Below are positions 50,678 to 57,582 of a DNA stretch of 64,000 nt, in pieces. Position numbers and translations under genes: made by a program. The notes beneath the pieces are model-generated. The model was given only the letters and a program-made list of their open reading frames with translations. It was not told the origin of the DNA and ran no database searches. The stretch's first letter is position 1; each line of letters starts with the position of its first letter. Source of the stretch: an uncultured Chitinophaga sp. (GTDB lineage Bacteria; Bacteroidota; Bacteroidia; Chitinophagales; Chitinophagaceae); the NCBI RefSeq assembly GCF_937898475.1, contig NZ_CALEJS010000033.1, positions 1 to 64,000 of the forward strand, given 5' to 3'.

Positions 50678-52867
50678 ATGAAAACCAGATCTTTCTTTTC
50701 CCTCGTCGCGGTACTTTGTACCCGCATGGCCTTTGTCCTTGCATGCACTATCATGCTAAACAGCAAGTTACAGGCCCAATCCCCGGTTCCCTTTACTTTA
50801 AACAACAACTCGGCTTACCCGGACGCCAATGTGTATGTGGCTGTTGTTGGGATCATTAATGACAACTATGTATGGATCGATCCGAAGACCGGCGCAGTAA
50901 ACCTGATGAGCGTAGCCAACAACACCGTACCCGGGCCCGTGATCAACGGCAACCAGGGCCCCGGCGGTAACGGCCGTTACGCCAATTGCTTTGCCCGGCT
51001 GAGCGAGATCCCTAACAAAACGATCAGTATTCCGGCCATTAAGGGATGCCGTATGCTGATCTCTTTCAACTCACAGCTATTCCTTTACTTCTTTGGCGCA
51101 TCCGGTGCACCAAGCGGTTATGCGGCGCCTGACCTGGCCAACCCGACAGACCCGAACCAGGGCATCCGCTTTGAGACCATAGAGATCGCCAATGCGCCTA
51201 ACGGGCTTTGGACCAACACCACGCGTGTAGATCACTATCAGTATCCTATGGGACTTGAAGTATGGGGTAATGGCGGCTTCTACCAGAAGGTAGGCGAGTT
51301 CATACCGCACAACCAGATCCTTTCTCTGTGGCAGTCTACCGCCCCTGCTGAATTTGCCGCTTGTTATGATGCTGCCAACGGCATCATCAAGTTCCCGTCA
51401 AAGACCAGTGCCTTTAAGCCCGGCGGGCCACAGGCCAACTACTTCAACGCTTATGTAGACGCTATCTGGTCTAAATACCGCAACGGCAACCTGGTCTTCA
51501 ATGCAGGCGACGCCGGGACATTCAACGGCCGTGTATCAGGTGATGCATTTATTTTTACCAGGAGCTCAGACGGCCAGGTGGGCACCATTTCCCGTAAACC
51601 TACCAATACCGAAGTGATGGAAGGCAGCGGTGTAATGGCCACCGGCAGTGACCTGGATAAAGTAGTACAGGCACAAATCTGTGCTGCGATCAACCGTCAT
51701 GCCATTGACCTGAACCTGCCCACCGGCGCTACACAGGATCTGGCTACTGCTGCTAAGTACTACCAGACCGCTCCCTATAACTGGTATTGTAAATTCTGGC
51801 ATCGCAGCGATATCAGTCTTCAGAGCCTTACTTATTCCTTCTGCTATGATGATGTGTTCAACTATTCGTCAACCATCAACAGCTCCTCTCCTATACGGGC
51901 CACCGTTACGATAGGCGGTTTTGCAGGCACTACACCCAGCGGTCCGGTAACTGCTTATAAAGACTGCAATTACGGCGGTTATGCAGTAAGCCTGGGCCAG
52001 GGCACCTATACCCTCAGCCAGCTGAACGCATTGGGTATTCAGAACGATGATATTTCATCGCTCAGAATAAGTGCCGGCTATAAGGTAACCCTTTACAAGC
52101 ACGACAATTTTGGCGGGGCCGCACTTACCCTTACAGCAGATGATAATTGCCTGGTGGATAACGGCTGGAATGATTCTACCAGCTCACTGAAAGTAGAACC
52201 GAATAGTGCTTCCTTCTCTACCGTGATCCAGGCGGAAGATTACAGTTTTATGTCCGGCATTGATGTGGAGCCCACTACTGACGCAGGCGGCGGTCAAAAT
52301 GTAGGATGGATAGACGCCGGCGACTGGATGTCGTACCCGGTAACGATTCCCGCTAACGGCACCTATCGTATAGACTACCGCGTGGCAAGCCCGAATGCCA
52401 ACACTTCCCTGCGGCTGGAGAAAGATGCCGGCGCCACCCAGTTAGGCAGCGTAACAATACCCAATACCGGCGGATGGCAGAACTGGACCACCGTTTCACA
52501 TACGGTAAACCTGCCGGCCGGCAGCTACGATATCGGTATTGCCACCACTACCGGCGGCTTTAACCTGAACTACCTGACCATTACCAGTGTGTCCGGCGCA
52601 AGGCTGGCTCCGCAGATAGCCGCCGTTCCGAAGGCTGATGCACCTACTGTTACATTATCCCCCAACCCGGTAAGGGAGCAACTCCAGCTGCGAGGTAATG
52701 AGAAGGTGTACCTGATCAGCATTTACGACATCAACGGCCGTGCGATCATGACGGTTAAGAAGCCGGGCAACATCATTCCGGTGTCATCTCTCACTCCTGG
52801 TGTGTACATTGTTGTGTTAAAGCAGCAGGATGGCAGTCGGCAGAGTATCAAGATCATTAAACAATAG
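50678..52867 (+). CDS. GH64-like beta-1,3-glucanase with beta/gamma-crystallin, CBM6 and T9SS sorting domains
   Basis: A 729-residue secreted protein. The signal peptide includes FVLACTIMLNSKLQAQ. Residues ~35-405 match the GH64/thaumatin-like beta-1,3-glucanase family: VPFTLNNNSAYPDANVYVAVVG, CRMLISFNSQLFLYFFG, IRFETIEIANAPNGLWTNTTRVDHYQYPMGLEV, and later CAAINRHAI, YNWYCKFWHR and YSFCYDDVFNY. A beta/gamma-crystallin module follows (~425-510, TAYKDCNYGGYAVSLGQGTY). A CBM6 module (~515-650, VIQAEDYSFMSG, GWIDAGDWMSYPV) is next, then a type A T9SS sorting domain (LSPNPVREQLQL, LTPGVYIVVLK). It cleaves beta-1,3-glucan such as laminarin or fungal wall glucan outside the cell. Two hairpin terminators follow. 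Confidence 0.88.
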   Translation: MKTRSFFSLVAVLCTRMAFVLACTIMLNSKLQAQSPVPFTLNNNSAYPDANVYVAVVGIINDNYVWIDPKTGAVNLMSVANNTVPGPVINGNQGPGGNGRYANCFARLSEIPNKTISIPAIKGCRMLISFNSQLFLYFFGASGAPSGYAAPDLANPTDPNQGIRFETIEIANAPNGLWTNTTRVDHYQYPMGLEVWGNGGFYQKVGEFIPHNQILSLWQSTAPAEFAACYDAANGIIKFPSKTSAFKPGGPQANYFNAYVDAIWSKYRNGNLVFNAGDAGTFNGRVSGDAFIFTRSSDGQVGTISRKPTNTEVMEGSGVMATGSDLDKVVQAQICAAINRHAIDLNLPTGATQDLATAAKYYQTAPYNWYCKFWHRSDISLQSLTYSFCYDDVFNYSSTINSSSPIRATVTIGGFAGTTPSGPVTAYKDCNYGGYAVSLGQGTYTLSQLNALGIQNDDISSLRISAGYKVTLYKHDNFGGAALTLTADDNCLVDNGWNDSTSSLKVEPNSASFSTVIQAEDYSFMSGIDVEPTTDAGGGQNVGWIDAGDWMSYPVTIPANGTYRIDYRVASPNANTSLRLEKDAGATQLGSVTIPNTGGWQNWTTVSHTVNLPAGSYDIGIATTTGGFNLNYLTITSVSGARLAPQIAAVPKADAPTVTLSPNPVREQLQLRGNEKVYLISIYDINGRAIMTVKKPGNIIPVSSLTPGVYIVVLKQQDGSRQSIKIIKQ

Positions 52868-53183
52868 GAAACCATTCTGCAATAAAAAAGGAGGGCGTAT
52901 GAATAAACAATACGCCCTCTTCCGGGGTCACCATTCCTGGTGACCCTTTTGTGTAGAACCTTTTTCTAAAACCAATTATTGCCGGTATTTGCCTCAGACA
53001 ATATCGTCAAGGTCTTGCATGTATGCCAACATCATCTGACTTCCAACTCAGAACGCCGGTTCATTTTATATTCTTCTTCCTTACAGGGTACGGCGTCTTT
53101 ACATCCGTTTACCGGCTCTTTTTCCCCTTTATTGCTGTAATAAAGCTGTCTGGGATTGATGCCTTTACCCACGAGGTAATCTA
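52868..53183 (-). pseudogene. 3' remnant of an OmpA-family gene, out of frame, within a 316-nt gene-free stretch
   Basis: Besides two terminators (52891-52950), this stretch holds the C-terminal end of an OmpA-like domain on the minus strand. Reading from about 53205 down to 53040 gives ALRCFAVIDYLVGKGINP, then QLYYSNKGEKEPVNGCKDAVPCKEEEYKMNRRSELEV and a stop. It continues the fragment at 53184-53441 but in another frame, so the two are parts of one broken gene. Everything between the terminators and 53040 is featureless. Confidence 0.75.
52891..52950 (+). terminator. Two consecutive terminator hairpins after the GH64 gene
   Basis: GAGGGCGTAT (52891-52900) pairs with ATACGCCCTC (52910-52919). 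Then GGGTCACCA (52925-52933) pairs perfectly with TGGTGACCC (52938-52946) over TTCC, followed by TTTT. The second has the full form of a Rho-independent terminator. Confidence 0.85.
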
Positions 53184-53441
53184 TCACCGCAAAGCAACGT
53201 AAGGCTTCAACACCGCCGCCACCATGTCAAGCGCCTTTCGGGATTCCGTGAGCAGCACAGCACTGTTGTAATCATAGTAGAACTTCAGCTGTTCCAATTG
53301 TCGTTTGTCTTCTTCCTCTTCTGCGGTATGTGTACGGGGAGTGGGCGCCGGCCCGGCTGGCGGTGTAATGTGGTTCACACGATTGAAGTAATCCGGGTCT
53401 GCAAAGTAGTAGATATCATCCCTACTGATCACCTCCGTTGA
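53184..53441 (-). pseudogene. Broken OmpA-family gene fragment
   Basis: The minus-strand frame reads ISRDDIYYFADPDYFNRVN, then a proline-rich stretch, a Glu-rich linker (HTAEEEEDKRQLEQL) and KFYYDYNSAVLLTESRKALDMVAAVLKPY, the first half of an OmpA-like peptidoglycan-binding domain. It then ends at VALR plus stop, while the rest of the domain continues in another frame (see 52868-53183). The expected ~20-residue stretch with the GHTD-type motif is missing, so a deletion with frameshift has occurred. The 5' part, with signal peptide, is also absent: the frame has a stop at 53442-53444, where the adjacent GMC fragment begins on the other strand. It can start only at a GTG at 53432 and is probably not functional. 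Confidence 0.75.
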
Positions 53442-53775
53442 TTATGACGATAACGCGGAAAAGATGATCAAGGATTTTCTGACCCAGAGCGAGGAAATGC
53501 TTGAAAAGGCAGGATGTAAAAATATACAGCAGCATGATAACCACCAGGCGCCCGGACTGGATATCCATGAAATGGGCGGATGCAGGATGGGAACTGATCC
53601 AAAAACGTCTTTGCTGAATGAATGGAACCAGCTGCATCACTGTAAGAATGTGTTTGTAACGGATGGTGTGTGTATGACAAGCACCGGGAACCAGAGCCCG
53701 AGTTTGCTGTATATGGCGCTGACGGCGGGAGCGGTGGGGCATGCGGTGAGGGAGATGAAAAAGGGGAAGGTGTAG
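53427..53775 (+). pseudogene. 3' fragment of a GMC-family oxidoreductase gene
   Basis: In frame, LITSVDYDDNAEKMIKDFLTQSEEMLEKAG starts at about 53427. It continues with LDIHEMGGCRMGTDPKTSLLN and HHCKNVFVTDGVCMTSTGNQSPSLLYMALTAGAVGHAVREM, which is the C-terminal substrate/FAD domain of GMC or gluconate-dehydrogenase-like oxidoreductases. The catalytic-site His/Asn end (TGNQSPS) is kept. The N-terminal ~80% with the FAD-binding GxGxxG motif is missing. An ATG at 53464 could start a 103-residue peptide, but it would lack cofactor binding. Homology ends at the point where the divergent OmpA fragment begins, marking a rearrangement joint. Confidence 0.82.
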
Positions 53776-53778
53776 GGA

Positions 53779-54732
53779 TTAATTTCCCACCCCCATCACC
53801 ACTTCCAGCTCCTTCCCCTCCTCCACCACATGATCCGGCTGTACGCCCTTCCCTTCCCACGACACCTCCGTTCCCGGCAATACCGGCGCTGCCGTAGATA
53901 CTGACACATAGATCTCATCATTCACAGGGTACCAGCTGTTCATATGCGCACCACCGGCAGACGGCTGCCCGATGATCACCGCGCGGCGTTGCGCCTGCAG
54001 CGTAAAGGCAAACGCTTCTGCTGCCGAAGCCGTATTTTTGTTCACCAGGATGTACAGCGGTTGTTTATATTTCTCCTGTGTCAGCCATCCTACTGTTTTT
54101 ACACTTTCCAGTATACTGTTGCGTCCTTTCACCTCCAGCAAAACTTTATTCGCAGGCAGGAAGAAGCTTTCAAACACGGGCCCTATATCGCTGCCACCGC
54201 CGCCGTTATCCCGGAGATCGATCACCAGGGCGCGGGTATTGGCTACCAGCTGCATGGCAGCATATAATACGGGCAGACTTTTAACAGAGATGTTGATCTC
54301 ATCTACCTTGATATACCCGATATTATGATCAAGTATTTTCACTTCGCGGAAGCCGTAGTTCCTGTTACGTGCATCGGGGCCATGCAGGAACAGATCTTCC
54401 TGTTCGGCCGTACTGTCTTCAGGCACCTGCAGCGACTTTACCGTTGGGGGATCATAGCGTACATACAGATGTCCGTCCTTCCCGGATGTTTTTATGATGC
54501 CCGTTACCAGGGAATCAAACACCTGCCAGTTACCGGCTTTATCCAGCGCACCGCGGCGGTATTGTTGTAATAAATCAGTTGCGATCTGTTTTCCTTTTTC
54601 CTTAAATACATAGTGCTCTTTGATCAGGGCCGCAATGTTGTTAACGGCGCTGTCCTTTGTTTGGGAAGTAAGGGGGCGCCACTGCGCTTGAACAGGTAAT
54701 GATAACGCTAAGAAGAAAATAAACAGTTTCAT
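53779..54732 (-). CDS. S41-family C-terminal-processing-like peptidase, exported
   Basis: A 317-residue protein with a signal peptide (MKLFIFFLALSLPVQAQ). An N-terminal helical domain (NNIAALIKEHYVFKEKGKQIATDLLQQY) is followed by the S41 core: LDHNIGYIKVDEIN, ALVIDLRDNGGGGSDIGPVFESFFLP, and LYILVNKNTASAAEAFAFTLQAQRRAVIIGQPSAGGAH. The catalytic Ser lies in NTASAAE near residue 235. No PDZ domain is evident, which fits the IRBP/tricorn-like S41 group common in Bacteroidota. The substrate is unknown, probably periplasmic peptides. It converges with the GMC fragment, with only 3 nt between their stop codons. It is followed upstream by the AraC regulator on the same strand. Confidence 0.9.
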   Translation of the reverse strand: MKLFIFFLALSLPVQAQWRPLTSQTKDSAVNNIAALIKEHYVFKEKGKQIATDLLQQYRRGALDKAGNWQVFDSLVTGIIKTSGKDGHLYVRYDPPTVKSLQVPEDSTAEQEDLFLHGPDARNRNYGFREVKILDHNIGYIKVDEINISVKSLPVLYAAMQLVANTRALVIDLRDNGGGGSDIGPVFESFFLPANKVLLEVKGRNSILESVKTVGWLTQEKYKQPLYILVNKNTASAAEAFAFTLQAQRRAVIIGQPSAGGAHMNSWYPVNDEIYVSVSTAAPVLPGTEVSWEGKGVQPDHVVEEGKELEVVMGVGN

Positions 54733-54804
54733 GATAATACAGGTAATGATCTGTTACAAAGATCCTGTACTGTGCGTTCCTGAAATAGCATGAAATTAAC
54801 CTGT

Positions 54805-55575
54805 TCAGCATTTGCGGTACTGGCCGGGCAGCATACCTGTGCCCGACTTAAAAGTGCGGGTAAAATGGCTCTGGTCCGAAAAGCCGCATTCATAGGCAAT
54901 AGCTGTTAGCGGCCGATCAGTACCGCGCAGCAGCGTCATTGCATGCTCTATCTTCACCTTACGCATATACTCGCCCAGTGTGCAGGAAAAATAACGGGGA
55001 AAATAACGGGAGATCGTTACCGGGTGAATATGTAAAATATCAGAGAGGTCTTCCAGAGAGAACGTCTCGTTCCAGCAATCATGCAACAGCTCACGCAGCT
55101 GGTCTGCCCATGGCGGCCTGCTGCCTGTAGCAGGCGCCTGCAGCAGCTGCAGCACCAATGCCTGCACGGCGGCCGCTGAACAGTCATCTTTTATCCTGGT
55201 CTCCTGCCAGATGCGCACCAGCGCAGGCCTGAGCCCCGCATCCGCTGTTCTTACCGTAAAGCTTAACTGGTATTCAGACAGCCATGCATCGTCGATTTCA
55301 ACATTGATATTGCGGGAAGGATGCCGGGTATGGCGGTTGCGGTGCAGCTCGCCGGAATGATACAGTAACACACTGCCCGGACAAACCTCCTGCTCTCCCC
55401 GCCTCCGCTGCTCCAGGTTGCCGCCATCCAGTATAAAAGTGATGTGATGCTGCGCATGGCAGTGCCACCCTTCAAATACTTTTTCACGATAGACGGTTTC
55501 GGTAACCGCTATCCCTTCTGTATAAAAGCTATGGGCGCTGTCGCCAAGAAAACTGGCCTTTTCCAATCTGAGCAT
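54805..55575 (-). CDS. AraC-family transcriptional regulator
   Basis: I prefer the ATG at 55575 (MLRLEKASFLGDSAHSF), which starts at the cupin domain; an ATG at 55701 would add 42 residues of unlikely composition. The N-terminal cupin-like sensor (VFEGWHCHAQHHITFILDGGNLEQ, VLLYHSGELHRNRH) is followed by the double helix-turn-helix: FSLEDLSDILHIHPVTISRYFPRYFSCTLGEYMRKVKIEHAMTLLRGTDRPLTAIAYECGFSDQSHFTRTFKSGTGMLPGQYRK. The GFxDQSHFTRxFK signature is textbook. Its effector and targets are unknown. It lies upstream of the S41 peptidase gene on the same strand, which may be one target. Confidence 0.9.
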   Translation of the reverse strand: MLRLEKASFLGDSAHSFYTEGIAVTETVYREKVFEGWHCHAQHHITFILDGGNLEQRRRGEQEVCPGSVLLYHSGELHRNRHTRHPSRNINVEIDDAWLSEYQLSFTVRTADAGLRPALVRIWQETRIKDDCSAAAVQALVLQLLQAPATGSRPPWADQLRELLHDCWNETFSLEDLSDILHIHPVTISRYFPRYFSCTLGEYMRKVKIEHAMTLLRGTDRPLTAIAYECGFSDQSHFTRTFKSGTGMLPGQYRKC

Positions 55576-55713
55576 AATACTATGATGCAGGTGTAAAGAT
55601 ATTCCATAAATGGCAGCCACAGGCATAATGTACCCCGTAGTGGGTAAAAGACCCTTACCCCGACTTTGCCAGGAATGACGGAGTGGTGCTGGCAGCAGCA
55701 TTGAAGTATGCGT

Positions 55714-56277
55714 TTAAGTGAAGGCTTTCTGCCTTGTGCGGGAGGATCTTCGCATGGACATCCCCCCTGCCGATGCCGCCATCAGGCGCTGAGAAGATAC
55801 GAATGCGCGTACATTCAGCTGCAGGGAACCATCCACCGCTACCTGATAATTGCCTGTCTGCAGGCGTGCATGCTGCCGGCGAATCACGCGTAATACCTTT
55901 ACCGGCGCGGCCCTGGGTGGCTCCGTTTGCTGTACCTGCAGCAGGGGCGCCGGCCTGTATTCCGCCTTCAGCTGCGCCATTACCAGTGCTGCCTCCATGC
56001 CTTTTTTAAGCAGTTCCATAGCTTTCCCGGTGAGGCCCTGGAAGATCTCACGCTTCCTGCTCTTACGCGGCGTAATACGGTACACCTCGGACGCAATGCG
56101 CGAGGCCTCCGCCAGGAAACCGGCATAGCGCATGGTACGCCTAAATGCGGGAGACCGTTTTACCCGCCTGCGGCTCAGGGAGCTCTTACGGCGTACATAA
56201 TACTGGCCGTCCATCTGGTAATAGCACAAGCCGTTAAAAGTGCCGGTGATGAAAGTGGGCCCTTTCTGCTTAGCCAT
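55714..56277 (-). CDS. Basic protein of unknown function, Bacteroidota-specific type
   Basis: A 187-residue protein from the ATG at 56277 (MAKQKGPTFITGTFNGLCYYQMDGQYYVRRKSSL); an ATG two codons earlier is possible. It is rich in Arg and Lys. The opening, with a GxxNGLxYYxMDGxYYVRxKSSL pattern and then RRVKRSPAFRRTMRYAGFLAEASRIASEVYR, recalls a widespread Bacteroidota family that I know only as hypothetical proteins (often several paralogues per genome). The C-terminal half has VAVDGSLQLNVRAFVS. No signal peptide or membrane segment is present. Three direct repeats at 22-bp spacing upstream (56378-56429) suggest control by a LytTR-type regulator. The role is unknown. Confidence 0.78.
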   Translation of the reverse strand: MAKQKGPTFITGTFNGLCYYQMDGQYYVRRKSSLSRRRVKRSPAFRRTMRYAGFLAEASRIASEVYRITPRKSRKREIFQGLTGKAMELLKKGMEAALVMAQLKAEYRPAPLLQVQQTEPPRAAPVKVLRVIRRQHARLQTGNYQVAVDGSLQLNVRAFVSSQRLMAASAGGMSMRRSSRTRQKAFT

Positions 56278-56377
56278 TGTCAATCATTTTAACTGTTAAA
56301 CAATCCAATAAAGTTACGATGGGGGAGGGAGAAAAAAATTGATCCGGATCATTAAATTGGCCTTGCGGAAAGGCCCG

Positions 56378-56429
56378 CGAACGCTGTTCGTATTACCACC
56401 GAACGCTTTTTGTGTAGCTCACGAACGCT
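56378..56429 (-). promoter_or_regulatory. Three direct repeats with 22-bp period, LytTR-like sites
   Basis: CGAACGCT occurs at 56378-56385, 56400-56407 and 56422-56429, start-to-start spacing exactly 22 bp, about two DNA turns. On the minus strand each reads AGCGTTCG, close to the LytTR direct-repeat consensus [TA][AC][CA]GTTN[AG][TG]. The array lies 100-150 nt upstream of the gene starting at 56277 and points toward it, a position suited to activation. Confidence 0.55.
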
Positions 56430-56545
56430 TTTAATGCCGGTATCACGCGGGCACCACTAAGCTAAGACGGCTGCACTATGAGGAGCGGAAACGGCCCGGA
56501 CGAGGATAAGACGGCCGGAAGATGAGGAAGAGATGTGGAAAAGAC

Positions 56546-56595
56546 AGCATCCTGGCGGCTGAACGGGCGTATACCCATTGAGATACCAGGATGCT
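56546..56595 (-). terminator. Hairpin after the PorP/SprF gene
   Basis: AGCATCCTGG (56546-56555) and CCAGGATGCT (56586-56595) are perfectly complementary, with a smaller GGGCGTATACCC-type pair within the loop. It lies about 30 nt past the stop of the minus-strand PorP gene, and on that strand TCTTTTCC follows. Confidence 0.65.
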
Positions 56596-56623
56596 TTATT
56601 ATGAATGAGGGAAACCGAATGTA

Positions 56624-57574
56624 TTACCTGAACAGGTTCACCGTGGCGCCTATCTCATAGGTACCATCCACGTAAGATTTGATGCCGCCTGTCTGCGTGG
56701 TGTAAAGCGCCTGTAATATTACCGTCCTGGCAATATTAACCCCCAGTCCTGCTGTGACACTTTTTGAGGTATGATACATGCCCATCAGACTGGCCACGTT
56801 ATCCAGTATGTATAGATTAAGACCTGCATCCACGATGTTGTCATAGCCGTCTATGCCGCGGTAGCATACTTTGGGTTCAATACCGCTGATCACGCCCTGT
56901 TCCGGTGTAAAGCGATAGGATGCTGAAGTAAAGAAAAGCCCGCCGCCGTTCACACCATAGTCCTTACCGGTGAAAAGGCTCCTTACGTTGGGCAGGGCCG
57001 CCTGCAGGAACAGGTTGCCATTCGTATAGGCCATACCGTATTCTGCTTCAAAGTAGTTGTCGCGGCGGTTAAATGCAGACAGGGAAGGATCTGCCGCGTC
57101 GCCGTCTACCTTGGTATAGTCCAGCCGCTGCACGTTGAATGCCAGCGACAGGCCGAAATGCAGCTGCGAGCCGTTTTCGCCCAGGGGCAGGTGATAAGCG
57201 TAGGTAGCTGCCAGGCGGGTGCGGGTAATGAGGCCCGCCTCGTCGTTAAAGACTTTGAAGCCGGCTCCTACCCTGTTACCCAGGGCGCCATCGGCACTGA
57301 AATGACCGGTTACCGGAGAGCCTTCTATACCGTTGTACTGACGACGGTAAGCGGCATTCAGGTGCATACCGCTATCAATTCCGGCCATAGCCGGGTTAGC
57401 GAGGTACTGGTTCTGGAACCACTGGGTGCCGGAGGGCTCCAGCAAACCCAGGGAGTTGCCCAGGCTCTGGGCCTGGGCATTCCGGGTGAATAAAGTGGCC
57501 AGTACAACACTGCAAAGCATGAACAGGCGCATATGTACTTTTTTATCAGATCGGAAGTTCATAATCATACACAT
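56624..57574 (-). CDS. PorP/SprF-family type IX secretion-associated outer-membrane protein
   Basis: A 316-residue predicted beta-barrel. The signal peptide probably begins at an internal Met (MRLFMLCSVVLATLFTRNAQAQ, ATG at 57532); upstream in-frame ATGs at 57574 and 57562 would add residues. The family opening is present, QWFQNQYLANPAMAGIDSGMHLNAAYRRQYNGIEGSPVTGHFSADG, as is the typical close MGMYHTSKSVTAGLGVNIARTVILQALYTTQTGG. PorP/SprF proteins sit in the outer membrane, each paired with a giant T9SS substrate whose type B C-terminal domain they help to translocate or hold. Here the gene starts 8 nt after the stop of such an adhesin, so the pair forms an operon and probably a functional unit. 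Confidence 0.92.
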   Translation of the reverse strand: MCMIMNFRSDKKVHMRLFMLCSVVLATLFTRNAQAQSLGNSLGLLEPSGTQWFQNQYLANPAMAGIDSGMHLNAAYRRQYNGIEGSPVTGHFSADGALGNRVGAGFKVFNDEAGLITRTRLAATYAYHLPLGENGSQLHFGLSLAFNVQRLDYTKVDGDAADPSLSAFNRRDNYFEAEYGMAYTNGNLFLQAALPNVRSLFTGKDYGVNGGGLFFTSASYRFTPEQGVISGIEPKVCYRGIDGYDNIVDAGLNLYILDNVASLMGMYHTSKSVTAGLGVNIARTVILQALYTTQTGGIKSYVDGTYEIGATVNLFR

Positions 57575-57582
57575 TTAAAGGA

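Larger units (their letters stand above)
56284..56623. other. 340-nt intergenic region with repeats and a terminator
   Basis: From left to right the region contains a weak -7-like element (TAACTTTA on the minus strand, plus 56309-56316), three CGAACGCT direct repeats (56378-56429), and a hairpin at 56546-56595. No gene is supported. It separates the unknown basic-protein gene from the 3' end of the PorP/SprF gene, both on the minus strand. Confidence 0.6.
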
